Numbered from the stretch's first letter, positions 1 through 8,865 are shown. The stretch is DNA of 45,848 bases from an uncultured Roseburia sp. (GCA_947564465.1 CANOCV010000024.1:1-45848); one strand, 5' to 3'. Notes: a model not told the origin generated them from the letters alone. Numbers and translations are program-made.

Positions 1-1
1 A

Positions 2-193
2 GCTAAGGATAAAGCAACTGATCTTAAAGAAACGTTGGAAGATAAAAAGGAGGGAAGAGAAGAAGGAAGAGAAGAAGGAATTCGTGGAATGGTTTCTGCT
101 TTAAAGGAATTGGAAATTCCGACACAGGTAATTCTGGTTAAAATTCAGGAAAAATTCAATCTAAGCCAGGAAGCGGCTAAAAAATATTTATAG
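2..193 (+). CDS. C-terminal tail of an Rpn-family PD-(D/E)XK nuclease/putative transposase (5' truncated by window edge)
   Basis: An open frame runs from the left edge to a TAG stop at 191-193. Only the tail is visible: a Lys/Glu-rich helix with tandem GREEG repeats (roughly bases 52-84), then a helical segment ending in LSQEAAKKYL. This arrangement is typical of the C-terminus of Rpn-family recombination-promoting nucleases, which are common in many copies in Lachnospiraceae genomes. The catalytic core lies outside the window, so neither activity nor intactness can be judged. The repeats of ggaaga units make this stretch prone to slippage. The family call is from the tail alone and is therefore tentative. 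Confidence 0.55.
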   Translation, partial: AKDKATDLKETLEDKKEGREEGREEGIRGMVSALKELEIPTQVILVKIQEKFNLSQEAAKKYL

Positions 194-243
194 AAGACGA
201 CCATATCAGCAAGGCCGTGAGCACTTTTGTTTAGGAGAAAAGT

Positions 244-927
244 ATGGGAGGAAAAATACTGATTGCAGATGATGATAACCGTGTAAACGAGCTTCTGCAG
301 GAAATTTTTATGATGGAGGGCTATGAGGTATTGGCTGCATATGACGGGGAAGAAGCAATCAGGCTGTTAGAGCAGGGAGAGCAGATTGATCTTCTCGTAT
401 TGGATGTGATGATGCCCGTACTTGACGGTTGGGAAGTTCTCGATTATGTGAGGGAGAGATTTGAGGTGAAGGTGCTGATGCTGACCGCGCTCACAGATGA
501 GGTGAACGAGGTTCGGGGACTGCGGGCAGGAGCGGACGATTATGTGGCAAAGCCGTTTAAGCGGGCCGTTCTTTTGGAGCGCGCAAAGCGCCTGATACAG
601 GAGCAGAGTGAAAAGCACGAGCGGGATTACGTGTGCGGTCCGCTGCGTGTCAGCCAGACAGAATGTAAGGTATATGTAGAAGGGGAAGAATTAAAGCTTA
701 CGATGAAGGAATATAATTTGCTTCTACTGCTTATGAGAAATAGTAAGATTGTGTTAAACCGCGATATAATACTGGAAAAAATCTGGGGGGCGGATTATGA
801 CGGAAATGACCGCACGATAGATACACATATCAAGATGCTGCGGCGCTCGCTTGGAAAATATGGGGCGTATATACGGACAATCCGGGGACTGGGGTACAGC
901 TTTGACGGAGAGGTGAGCGAAGAATGA
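244..927 (+). CDS. OmpR/PhoB-family response regulator
   Basis: A 227-residue two-component response regulator. The N-terminal receiver domain (about residues 3-118) has the acidic pocket IADDD at residues 7-11, the phospho-acceptor Asp54 in LVLDVMMP, the LTAL switch segment and the KPF lysine. The C-terminal winged-helix DNA-binding domain (about 128-222) ends with the family motif RTIRGLGYSF. The length is typical. The ATG at 244 follows AGGAG at 233-237. The stop overlaps the start of the kinase gene by four bases (ATGA at 924-927), so the pair is translationally coupled and surely cognate. Its stimulus is unknown. A direct-repeat operator of the kind bound by this family lies just downstream of the kinase gene at 2337-2353 and may be a target. 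Confidence 0.93.
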   Translation: MGGKILIADDDNRVNELLQEIFMMEGYEVLAAYDGEEAIRLLEQGEQIDLLVLDVMMPVLDGWEVLDYVRERFEVKVLMLTALTDEVNEVRGLRAGADDYVAKPFKRAVLLERAKRLIQEQSEKHERDYVCGPLRVSQTECKVYVEGEELKLTMKEYNLLLLLMRNSKIVLNRDIILEKIWGADYDGNDRTIDTHIKMLRRSLGKYGAYIRTIRGLGYSFDGEVSEE

Positions 928-2312
928 AGATCAGCTTCCGCACAAAAGTAATTTTAACATTTCTGGTGGGCAGTTTGGGGTGCATGATATTTCTAAGCCT
1001 TTTCTGTGAATTGCTGCTTCGTCCGCTTTTTATCAACGATTCGAAGAAGAACATGAAAAATTATGGGGAACAGGTCTGGCAGGCGCTAAGCCGCGGTGAC
1101 GATGAGATCAGTCAAATGCTTGACAGAATTGAAACGGAGTATTTGATTTATACGACCGTAATGTCAAAAGGGGGGAAGGTGCTTTATTCAAGGTCAGGAA
1201 ACAATGCCAGTCAGTCGACCATTGAGAGAGCACAGAAATGGATTGAGGAATTTGAAGCAGACGAGGAGCGGGGGGAACCGTATTTCATAGAGCGTTATGA
1301 TGCCAATTATCGGATTAAGCGGCTGATTTATATAAGAGAATACAAGGATTCTGCTTACATTGTGATGAACAAGTCGATTAAGGGAATTGACCAGGATACG
1401 CAGCTGGTATCCACGTTTATTTTTATTTTGGGATTAAGTATCTCCGTAATCGGCACTGTTTCCTGGAGCTTTTTGTTAAGGCCGTTTACCGGTAATATGG
1501 AGAAAATGAGCCGTATTACAAGAAATATGTCGAAGCTCAATTTTGAGGAGAAGATAAATTACAAGAGCTCAGACGAAATCGGCGTTTTGGCGGATTCCAT
1601 TGATGAGTTGTCGGAGGAATTAAAAAACAGTATCGAAACGCTGCAAAACGACCTGGAGCGCAGGAAAATGCTTATACGCAACATTTCCCATGAGCTGAAA
1701 ACTCCGATTACGACGATCAAAGGATACGCGGAGAATACCCAGATTGTAACGGAGGGGAATGAAAAGGTAAAGCGTTACTGTGACATTATGATTGAGGAGT
1801 GTGACTCCATCGACCGTCTGGTAAATGAAATGCTGGAGATGTCCAGGTTGGAGAGTGACGGATATATTTGCGACAGGACCGTAATAAGAACGGAACAGAT
1901 ATTTGAGGCGGTGCGGCAGAGACTGAACAGAGAGCTGGCCGGCGCCAAAATAGATATAGAAAGTGAGAATACGGGAATCCTGGGGAATCAGACGTTGATT
2001 GAGCGGGCAATCTTTAATTTTGTGGAAAATGCGGTAAAATATGGCGATACAGGAAAAATAATTTACCTGAAGGGATATACGGAGGATGACAGATATGTAT
2101 TCGCGGTTATCAACGAGGGATGTGGGATTTCAAAAGAGGAGGAAGAGATGATCTGGGACGTCTTTTATAAGACGGACAAGTCCAGAAAGCGCAATAAAGG
2201 CTATGGAATCGGGCTTTCTATTGTGCGTCAGATTGCAAGGCTGCACAGTGGCGGTGTGGACGTATGCTGTGAAAACGGAAAAACTAAATTTAGCTTATGG
2301 GTGCCTAAATAA
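924..2312 (+). CDS. Membrane sensor histidine kinase (HAMP-HisKA-HATPase_c)
   Basis: A 462-residue kinase partnering the upstream regulator. Topology reads as TM1 (about residues 10-32), an extracytoplasmic sensor region of about 125 residues rich in charged residues, TM2 (about 161-185) and a HAMP linker. The dimerisation/phosphotransfer helix follows, with His256 in NISHELKTPITTIKGYAENT. The ATPase domain shows the N box (NFVENAVKYG), a G1-like box (NEGCGIS) and the G2 box (KGYGIGLSIV). All residues needed for autophosphorylation appear present. The sensor region gives no recognisable ligand-binding fold by eye. Its placement beside envelope-glycan genes suggests, but does not prove, a role in envelope sensing. 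Confidence 0.93.
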   Translation: MKISFRTKVILTFLVGSLGCMIFLSLFCELLLRPLFINDSKKNMKNYGEQVWQALSRGDDEISQMLDRIETEYLIYTTVMSKGGKVLYSRSGNNASQSTIERAQKWIEEFEADEERGEPYFIERYDANYRIKRLIYIREYKDSAYIVMNKSIKGIDQDTQLVSTFIFILGLSISVIGTVSWSFLLRPFTGNMEKMSRITRNMSKLNFEEKINYKSSDEIGVLADSIDELSEELKNSIETLQNDLERRKMLIRNISHELKTPITTIKGYAENTQIVTEGNEKVKRYCDIMIEECDSIDRLVNEMLEMSRLESDGYICDRTVIRTEQIFEAVRQRLNRELAGAKIDIESENTGILGNQTLIERAIFNFVENAVKYGDTGKIIYLKGYTEDDRYVFAVINEGCGISKEEEEMIWDVFYKTDKSRKRNKGYGIGLSIVRQIARLHSGGVDVCCENGKTKFSLWVPK

Positions 2313-2326
2313 CATTCATTAAGAAA

Positions 2327-2369
2327 GTGTAATAAGTTACACACAGATTACACAAAGCAGGGATATATT
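2327..2369 (+). promoter_or_regulatory. PhoB/PhoP-type activated promoter: TTACAC direct repeats plus -10
   Basis: Two TTACAC hexamers at 2337-2342 and 2348-2353 are separated by 5 bases (11-base period). Ten bases further on is a -10-like TATATT at 2364-2369, with no usable -35. This is the class II layout of promoters activated by OmpR/PhoB-family regulators, where the repeats replace the -35. An inverted copy GTGTAA at 2327-2332 faces the first repeat. The site follows directly on the two-component genes, so their product is the natural candidate regulator. The assignment is by pattern only. Confidence 0.45.
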
Positions 2370-2443
2370 GATTGGCGTACGAGATCAATATGGTAGTGTC
2401 GGAACAAAAGATGTTTTGGCCAATGCCGTTTGCGGAGGTGACT

Positions 2444-2701
2444 ATGTTAAAAGAACAGGAACGAGTTCGATATACCAGGCATTTTCTTTTGGATGGAATG
2501 AGGAAAAGCAGGAAAAGATAAAGAATACAACCGTATTTGTAGCAGGGGCGGGAGGAACCGGTTCGCCCACAATTACAATGCTGGCGCTTTTGGGTGTTGG
2601 ATGTATCAAAATCTGCGATTTTGATATGTTTGAGAAGCCGTCATATTTCAAAAAATAAAGAGTGCCCATATTGCGGATTGCGGACAAATACGGTATATTA
2701 A
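2444..2701 (+). pseudogene. Decayed ThiF/MoeB/HesA-type E1-like adenylyltransferase
   Basis: The original start is probably the ATG at 2444, which follows a GGAGGTG ribosome site at 2434-2440. It encodes MLKEQERVRYTRHFLLDG, the typical N-terminus of the ThiF/MoeB superfamily. A one-base-type frameshift near 2498 moves the continuation into another frame, which carries the nucleotide-binding loop VFVAGAGGTGSP and strands up to DFDMFE near 2635. The central catalytic portion is missing. A third segment reads ISKNKECPYCGL, matching the zinc-binding CPxC tail of MoeB/ThiF proteins, and stops at 2699-2701. The gene therefore has both a frameshift and an internal deletion of well over 100 codons. 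Function is lost; the family call is good. Confidence 0.7.
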
Positions 2702-2743
2702 AAGATAGAAATTATTAGAAAATCGTAGGGATGGAGCGGAAAT

Positions 2744-5380
2744 ATGAGTGAGAATAAATATCGAATCAGTATTATCGTATTTAATGACGATTCAAAAAGC
2801 TGCAGGAAAACGTTGAATAGTATTCGCGGCCAGCAGTGTTACAAAAATGGAGAGGTGCAGCTTTTTCTTGTCTGGTGTCCGCAGGCAAGCGAGGATAAGA
2901 AGCTTCGCAGCCAGACAGAAGAGGCGAAAACGGAAGCTCTGCTTGAGATAACGGGAGCGTGCGGCGGGAAGATTTTGGATGAGGCTGTTTTGAGGGCATC
3001 GGGAACATATCTTCATATCACAAAGGCAGGGGTTACTTATCCGGCCGAAGCTTTAGACGGGGCGCTTGCACTTATGGAAAAGAACCGCTGGCGCAGCGGG
3101 GTTTCTTCTATATATGCGCCTAACTATTCGGCGGAAATGAGAGAGCTGAACGCCTATACAAGAGATCATGGGAAGCAAACCAGCCTTAAAAATAATTTTC
3201 ATCTGGTGCATTGCAATTACTATGCATATTTTGTCCGCAGGGATGCGTGGACAAAGGAGAGTACGGCGGGCGCAGAGTGGACCCTGTCAATTTTAAAGGG
3301 CATTTTGTATACGCTTGTCGCAGACAGCGGGCTGCATCAGCTGCCGAGGGTGGAGCTTCGTGTCGGGAGCGAGCAGACGGCGATCGGACATGTTATGACA
3401 ATGTTTCGGGAGCATAAGTATCGGGAATTTTATCGGGAATTTTTACAGCCTGTGCTTGCGTATCTTGGAAGGCAGAAGGAATACTGTGAGAAAAATGCGA
3501 AATACAATCTGCTGTTTTACTGTATGAAGATGCAGCAGTATTTTCTGGAGAAGGACGAGACGGTATTGAAGGAGATACGCGCCTATGCGGACGAGACGGT
3601 TCGTTTTATCGGGGATGAGGAGGTGCTTTTGCTAAATCCGTTTTTATCCCGCACCTATAAGCATTTTCTTCAGGCGCGTTTTACATGGACAAGAGGAAGC
3701 AGTAAAGAGATAAGGGAAAAAAGTGCGGATATCGCCGCGGAGGAGACGGCGCCGGACGTGTACTTTTTTATACGGCTTTCCAAGGATAAAATGGTTCTTG
3801 AGGGAAGAACGACACTGTATTCGACAGAAGACTTTGCGGTGGAGCTTTTGGTCAACAAAGAACGCATTGCCTGTGAGCTTTCCAAAAAGCAGGAGAGTGA
3901 GAGCTGGTTTGGGGAGCCGATGAACCGTACCAGATATTATAAATGTGAGGTGCCTCTTGCCAAGGGGCGGGAGTACAGGATAAAAACGGTGATTGTGGCG
4001 AAAGGGCGGGAAGTTGTAAAGGAGTCCGTATTCTATCAGCGGTTTATGCCGCTTGCGAACGACGTGTTTCTTTTCTGGCGAAAGAGCGGGTGGCTTGTGT
4101 ATGCAGACTCCCAAACAAGACATCTGCATCTCGCGGGGGACAACCTGTTTAGGAGAATGCGGCTTTCCTGCAGACATTTGGTGAGCTTTTTGTTTTATAG
4201 GAACAACGACGGAGCGACTCAGAAAGCATTGGCGGCCCGCGCTGTTTACCGTATTTTAAAGCTGTTTAAAAGAAAAGAAATCTGGCTTGTCTCCGATCGT
4301 ACGAACAGAGGGGATGACAACGGAGAATGCTTTTTCCGCTATTTGAGCGAGCATCCGCAGCCGGACGTAAAGGCATATTACGTGATTGATAAACGCTGCC
4401 CGGATTTTGAGAGGATGCAGCAATATGGGGAAGTGGTATCCGTATTTTCATGGAAGCACAAATTTTTGCATCTTTTAAGCGATTACCTGATTTCGTCCCA
4501 GGCGAATAAAGCGGTGGAGAATCCGTTTGGGAGAATCGGACAGTATTACCGCGACATAGCCGCAAAAAAGCCGCTTGCATTTTTGCAGCATGGTGTCATT
4601 AAGGATGATCTTTCGGGGTGGCTTAACCGCTACAATAAAAATTTATATGGATTTGTGACGACAACAAGGGCGGAATACCAGTCGATTCTTGATTATGACT
4701 ATTACTATACACCAAAGGAGGTCTGGCTGACGGGACTGCCGCGTCATGACTACCTTGTACACGATGAGAAGAATTATATAACGATTATGCCGACCTGGAG
4801 GAAGACGCTGACAGGGGGAACAAATGCGGCGGGAGAGTGGCAGCTTGGAGCGGATTTTGCACAGAGCAGTTTCTTTCGCTTCTACAATGCGCTGCTAAAT
4901 GACCAAAGGCTTCTTGCGGCGGCGAAAAAGCACGGTTATCAGATTTGTTTTTTTCCGCATCCGAATGTCAAGCCGGCGCTGCCTTTATTTCAGAAGAATC
5001 CAGAGGTCATATTCTTTGATACAGACAAGCCGTACAGAGAGGTATATGCGCAGAGCAATCTGATTTTAACGGATTATTCATCTGCCGTATTTGACTTTGC
5101 GTATTTAAGAAAGCCGATTGTTTATTGTCAGTTTGACAGGGATGAATTTTTTTCCGGCGGGCATTCTTACGTAGAGGGGTATTACAATTATCAGACGGAC
5201 GGCTTCGGGGAGGTGGAGGAGACACTGGAAGGAGCGGTGGATCGGTTGATTTCGTATATGGAGAGCGGATGTCGGCTGAAGGAAGAGTACCGTAAGCGAA
5301 TAGATGAAGCGTTTGCATATCATGACCGAAGCTGCTGTGAGAGGGTATTAAAGAAGCTTCGCAACAGAGAAGAGAATTAA
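2744..5380 (+). CDS. CDP-glycerol:polyol-phosphate glycerophosphotransferase family protein with GT2-like N-terminus
   Basis: An 878-residue protein. The C-terminal region (from about residue 510) matches the TagF/TagB polymerase family. It has a conserved His near residue 616 in LQHGVIKDD, IMPTWRKT, a PHP-like FFPHPN segment and the ILTDYSSAVFDFAYLRKP nucleotide-binding motif near residue 777. Such enzymes transfer glycerol-phosphate (or a similar polyol-phosphate) from CDP-alditol to a growing wall polymer at the cytoplasmic face. The first 230 or so residues resemble a GT2 Rossmann fold but show no clear DXD triad, so that part may be a non-catalytic or very divergent transferase. A middle beta-rich segment joins the two. 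It lies downstream of the regulated promoter and is followed 14 bases later by the beta-helix gene. Substrate specificity cannot be read from sequence. Confidence 0.8.
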   Translation: MSENKYRISIIVFNDDSKSCRKTLNSIRGQQCYKNGEVQLFLVWCPQASEDKKLRSQTEEAKTEALLEITGACGGKILDEAVLRASGTYLHITKAGVTYPAEALDGALALMEKNRWRSGVSSIYAPNYSAEMRELNAYTRDHGKQTSLKNNFHLVHCNYYAYFVRRDAWTKESTAGAEWTLSILKGILYTLVADSGLHQLPRVELRVGSEQTAIGHVMTMFREHKYREFYREFLQPVLAYLGRQKEYCEKNAKYNLLFYCMKMQQYFLEKDETVLKEIRAYADETVRFIGDEEVLLLNPFLSRTYKHFLQARFTWTRGSSKEIREKSADIAAEETAPDVYFFIRLSKDKMVLEGRTTLYSTEDFAVELLVNKERIACELSKKQESESWFGEPMNRTRYYKCEVPLAKGREYRIKTVIVAKGREVVKESVFYQRFMPLANDVFLFWRKSGWLVYADSQTRHLHLAGDNLFRRMRLSCRHLVSFLFYRNNDGATQKALAARAVYRILKLFKRKEIWLVSDRTNRGDDNGECFFRYLSEHPQPDVKAYYVIDKRCPDFERMQQYGEVVSVFSWKHKFLHLLSDYLISSQANKAVENPFGRIGQYYRDIAAKKPLAFLQHGVIKDDLSGWLNRYNKNLYGFVTTTRAEYQSILDYDYYYTPKEVWLTGLPRHDYLVHDEKNYITIMPTWRKTLTGGTNAAGEWQLGADFAQSSFFRFYNALLNDQRLLAAAKKHGYQICFFPHPNVKPALPLFQKNPEVIFFDTDKPYREVYAQSNLILTDYSSAVFDFAYLRKPIVYCQFDRDEFFSGGHSYVEGYYNYQTDGFGEVEETLEGAVDRLISYMESGCRLKEEYRKRIDEAFAYHDRSCCERVLKKLRNREEN

Positions 5381-5394
5381 CAGGAGAATGTATT

Positions 5395-7230
5395 GTGAGG
5401 GGAAACAGATTTTGGCGGGTATTTGTTTTCATAAGTCTGGCGCTTTCTTGTTTTGGGGTGAATTTTGTCTCTGTGTTTGGCGCGGAGACGGCAAAAAGGG
5501 GGACGCCGTTAGCTCCGTATGAAGTCTATACGGCTGTTTTTGGTTCTTCCTCTACGAGGGAGGACATTCAGGAAATTCTTGATTACCGTAAAACCGGTCA
5601 GGCGAAAAAGCTCGTTATCACTTTAAAAGGAAATATTTTAATAGACGGGAGCCTGTATGTATATTCCGATACCACAATTAACGCATATGGCGCGACAATT
5701 ACGGAGACGAAAAAAAAGGCTTCGCTGCTTGCGTCTGCGACAGCGTCCCGTTTCGGCTCATATGGGCATGAAAAGGGATATAATATGACAAGAAATATTA
5801 CGGTTAACGGCGGTATATGGAACGGGGCGAAAAAAGCCGGGCAGGTGATTCGTTTTGTGCATTCCTCTAATGTAAAATTACAGGGAATGACAATCATAAG
5901 CTGTACGCCGACGGGACATTTGATTTCTTTAGAAGGCGTAAATACCGCGGTTGTCAGCGGATGTTCACTGACGGGGTACGGGGAGATGAAGGATGCGAAC
6001 GAAGCGCTGCACCTTGATATTGTACACAATACGAAGACAACACCGGGGCTTAAGGCGGAGGAGTATGACGATCTGCCGGATGTCAATATTACGATTCAGG
6101 GGAATACGATTACCAACGTGCCCAATGCAATCGGCTCTCACGGGGCGGTAAGCGGTGTTTATCACAAAAATATTTCCATATCAAATAACAATATTGTCAA
6201 TGTCAGAAACATAGCGGTGAAGCTGTATAATTATAAGAATACGGTTGTGCGGCATAATACGATTGTGAATGCGAATACGGGAATTAAGGTTTATACGTAT
6301 TATGACGATCAGAACACGAGTGACAGGGTGGAGGGTTATTACAGTCCGAATCGCGGAACCCGGACGGAACCGCTGCCAGCCGGCCATAATTATAAGATAG
6401 ATATTTCGGGAAATATGATTCGAAATACAGGAAACGGGAGTGCGATTTATTTACAGGCATCCGTTAAGAGGCCGATGAAAAAGATTTCGGTTACGGGCAA
6501 TGCCGTTTACACATCAGGCTGTCGGGGAATCTGGCTGAATGCGTACTGTAAAAATACGAATATTTCAGGCAATACGGTTTCGGATTGCAGGTTAAACGCC
6601 ATAGATGTAAGGCTTAGTTCGAATGGGAGTTTGATTAAAAACAACAAAATCTTACGTTCCGGAGGGAACGCCGTGAATGTATCGCAGAATATTTCGAATG
6701 TTATAGTAAAAAATAATATTATGCAGGGCTCAAGCGGAAACGGAATCAGGGTAAGCGAGGCAAAGCGTATCACTGTTATGGGAAACCGAATTGAATCGAT
6801 AAAGCGCCACGCGGTCTATGCAGCTGAAGTTTCCCGTCTAAACGTGTCAAAGAATACAATGCAAAATGTAGATGAGCTGGCAGTTTCGCTTGTCAATACT
6901 AAAAAAACAAATACAAAGAGCCTTGAGACGACGAAGATTAAAAGAGTGGTACAAAAGGTAACAAGAAAGAAAAAAAACACAAAGATAAAGATAAAGGGAA
7001 CGGGAAACGCAGGCTCCTCTTATACCGTAAAGGTTGGCAAAAAGAAATATAAGGTAACTGTGAACGGGAATAATTTTGTCGCAAAGAAATCCGGCAAAAT
7101 GAAACAGGGGACGAAAATCATCGTATGCGAAAAAGCTTCAGGCGGCAATAAAATTATAACGGAAAAACAGGTAAAGGAGCCGGCCAAAAAAAAGGCGAAA
7201 AAACAGACAAAAAAACGGTCAAAAAAGTAG
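5395..7230 (+). CDS. Secreted right-handed beta-helix protein with basic C-terminal tail
   Basis: A 611-residue protein started at a GTG (5395) with AGGAG a few bases before it. A signal peptide is visible, with likely cleavage after residue 30 (VFGA). Residues of about 60 to 490 are built from irregular 20-25 residue coils rich in N, G, I and V (for example ISNNNIVNV, ISGNTVSDC, VIVKNNIM), the pattern of a parallel beta-helix of the carbohydrate-binding/pectate-lyase type. No lyase or hydrolase active site was identified. The last 120 residues form a small beta domain followed by an extreme Lys-rich tail ending KKAKKQTKKRSKK. Such a tail could bind anionic wall polymers (inference). Placed directly after a TagF-like gene, it may bind or modify the polymer made there. 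Confidence 0.75.
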   Translation: MRGNRFWRVFVFISLALSCFGVNFVSVFGAETAKRGTPLAPYEVYTAVFGSSSTREDIQEILDYRKTGQAKKLVITLKGNILIDGSLYVYSDTTINAYGATITETKKKASLLASATASRFGSYGHEKGYNMTRNITVNGGIWNGAKKAGQVIRFVHSSNVKLQGMTIISCTPTGHLISLEGVNTAVVSGCSLTGYGEMKDANEALHLDIVHNTKTTPGLKAEEYDDLPDVNITIQGNTITNVPNAIGSHGAVSGVYHKNISISNNNIVNVRNIAVKLYNYKNTVVRHNTIVNANTGIKVYTYYDDQNTSDRVEGYYSPNRGTRTEPLPAGHNYKIDISGNMIRNTGNGSAIYLQASVKRPMKKISVTGNAVYTSGCRGIWLNAYCKNTNISGNTVSDCRLNAIDVRLSSNGSLIKNNKILRSGGNAVNVSQNISNVIVKNNIMQGSSGNGIRVSEAKRITVMGNRIESIKRHAVYAAEVSRLNVSKNTMQNVDELAVSLVNTKKTNTKSLETTKIKRVVQKVTRKKKNTKIKIKGTGNAGSSYTVKVGKKKYKVTVNGNNFVAKKSGKMKQGTKIIVCEKASGGNKIITEKQVKEPAKKKAKKQTKKRSKK

Positions 7231-7247
7231 AAGAGAGGAAAAGATGC

Positions 7248-7276
7248 TTGAAGTTGAGAGAGAATCATGCTATTCT
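7248..7276 (+). promoter_or_regulatory. Candidate sigma-A promoter upstream of the first DltD-like gene
   Basis: TTGAAG (7248-7253), 17-base spacer, TATTCT (7271-7276). An overlapping alternative, TTGAGA-N17-TAAAAA, lies six bases downstream. It sits in the 99-base gap between the beta-helix gene and the 7330 gene. Match to consensus is moderate. Confidence 0.4.
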
Positions 7277-7329
7277 TAAAAAGTTAATTTTGTTTTTGAG
7301 GATATGCGGCGCATTAAAAGGAGAAGGGA

Positions 7330-8805
7330 ATGAGTAGAAAACAAGGGATAAAAGCTGTTGTTTTTGTGGCTCTTTTTGCAGTTCTGTTTGTATATGTATC
7401 AGATGTTTTAGTGGCAAAGTGGACCACTGGAAATAAAGCTACGTATATGGCAAGTCAATATTATGATGTGAAGGATAAAAGTATTGATGTTTGTGTGATC
7501 GGGAGCAGCCAGGTAGTATACGGCTTTTCCTGTATGGCCATGTATGATGAATATGGCATTTCGGCTTACAGCTTCGGAATAGATAATGAAGCAATGCTTT
7601 CGTCATATTATTGGCTGAAGGAATGTGAGAAGTCCCATGAGATTTCTACGGTTGTATTGGATATCAGTATTCTGTTTGAACAAACGCATGACAGCTATTT
7701 TCGGAAGGCGTTTGACACCATGAAGCTGTCAGCGAATAAGATTGAGGCGATGAAGGCAAGAGATAAGATTGAGGGCTCTACCGGAAGAATCAGCTATCTG
7801 ATTCCGCTGCAGCTCTATCATGACAGGTGGAAGGAGCTGACGAAGGAGGATTTTGTATTAGATAAAGAGAATTCGCTGGTTTACCGCGGAAATGTTATGA
7901 AATACAACGTGAGGTACTCGAATGCGAACGAGTATCTGATTGAAGATGACGAGCAAAGCCAGGTGGAGATGGTGGATTATCAGCTCGAATATTTTCGGAA
8001 AATCGTGGAGCACTGCAAGGAGGAAAATTTAAATCTTGTTCTGATAAAAACGCCGAAAAAGTCGTGGAATTTGTCGAAGTCAAAGGCGGTGGAAGCGCTT
8101 GCAGAGGAATATTCGCTTCCGTTTTTGGAGTTTAACAGCAGGGAACTTGTCGAGGCGGCGGGAATTGACTTTGCCACGGATATTCAGGATCCGGATCACC
8201 TTAATTTAAAGGGCGCCGAAAAGCTGTCACGCTATGTGGGGAAATATTTGAAAGAGAATTTTGATCTTGCGGATCACAGAGATGATGATTATAATCCGGT
8301 AGATATGGTGCGTTACACGCAGGATCGTGAGGATTCCTATTTAAAAATGACGCAAGGTATTGAGGAGTATTTTGAGCGGCTGAACAATGAACGTTATGGG
8401 GTGATCGTTCAGATGACGGATGATTTGTCCGCGCTTTGGACAGAAAGTATGCGGGAGGAATTTAAACGGCTCGGTTTTGGGCAGGATATCGGGGAACTGA
8501 CAGGTAAAAACTATATCGGAATTTTAAACAGAGGGACGTGTGTGTATGAGACAGCGCCGGAAAAATCAGTGAGTTTTGAGGGCGGATTTTCGTCGTCGTC
8601 ACCGTTTACGGCATACAGCAGCATAGATATGGAAGCGAAGAATGTCAGAATCACCTTTAAGGAGAACGACGAAGTCTTTGCGGTTAAGGGGATGAATATT
8701 TTGGTATATGATTTAGAAAAAGACAGACTTGCGGACAAGCTTACGATTTTCAGGAATAATGAAAGCAACGGTTTTAGAATGGTGCATGCCGCTGTCGAGG
8801 AATAG
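7330..8805 (+). CDS. Membrane-anchored SGNH/DltD-like acyltransferase, long form (copy 1)
   Basis: A 491-residue protein with one N-terminal membrane anchor (about residues 8-29) and an extracytoplasmic SGNH-type domain. The nucleophile is Ser60 in VIGSSQVVYG. The catalytic Asp/His pair is in DPDHLNLKG (about residues 286-294), followed by a helix typical of DltD. DltD-like proteins hand acyl groups from MBOAT partners to surface polymers. Beyond residue 300 is a C-terminal extension of about 170 residues, shared with the 18040 paralogue, that may be an ILEI/FAM3-like module with its halves in swapped order. Ribosome site AAAGGAGAAGGG precedes the ATG. It is separated from the next gene by its own strong promoter, so it can be expressed independently. 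Acceptor and acyl group are unknown. Confidence 0.7.
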   Translation: MSRKQGIKAVVFVALFAVLFVYVSDVLVAKWTTGNKATYMASQYYDVKDKSIDVCVIGSSQVVYGFSCMAMYDEYGISAYSFGIDNEAMLSSYYWLKECEKSHEISTVVLDISILFEQTHDSYFRKAFDTMKLSANKIEAMKARDKIEGSTGRISYLIPLQLYHDRWKELTKEDFVLDKENSLVYRGNVMKYNVRYSNANEYLIEDDEQSQVEMVDYQLEYFRKIVEHCKEENLNLVLIKTPKKSWNLSKSKAVEALAEEYSLPFLEFNSRELVEAAGIDFATDIQDPDHLNLKGAEKLSRYVGKYLKENFDLADHRDDDYNPVDMVRYTQDREDSYLKMTQGIEEYFERLNNERYGVIVQMTDDLSALWTESMREEFKRLGFGQDIGELTGKNYIGILNRGTCVYETAPEKSVSFEGGFSSSSPFTAYSSIDMEAKNVRITFKENDEVFAVKGMNILVYDLEKDRLADKLTIFRNNESNGFRMVHAAVEE

Positions 8806-8817
8806 AGGCTTCCATTC

Positions 8818-8846
8818 TTGAAAAAGTAATATAAATTAAGTATAAT
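8818..8846 (+). promoter_or_regulatory. Strong sigma-A promoter of the acyl-activation operon
   Basis: TTGAAA (8818-8823), exactly 17 bases, then a perfect TATAAT (8841-8846). This is one of the closest matches to the vegetative consensus in the window. Expected transcription starts near 8853, giving a short leader of about 13 bases before the ATG at 8866. It begins a run of closely spaced genes that ends at the terminator at 21847. Confidence 0.75.
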
Positions 8847-8865
8847 CAGGAAAGAGAGAAAAGGT

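Noticed and set aside
2368..2658. Open frame starting at an ATTG-region codon and covering the ThiF-like loop
   Set aside because: The start is not credible. The ThiF N-terminus is in another frame from 2444, so this is part of a pseudogene rather than a 96-residue gene.
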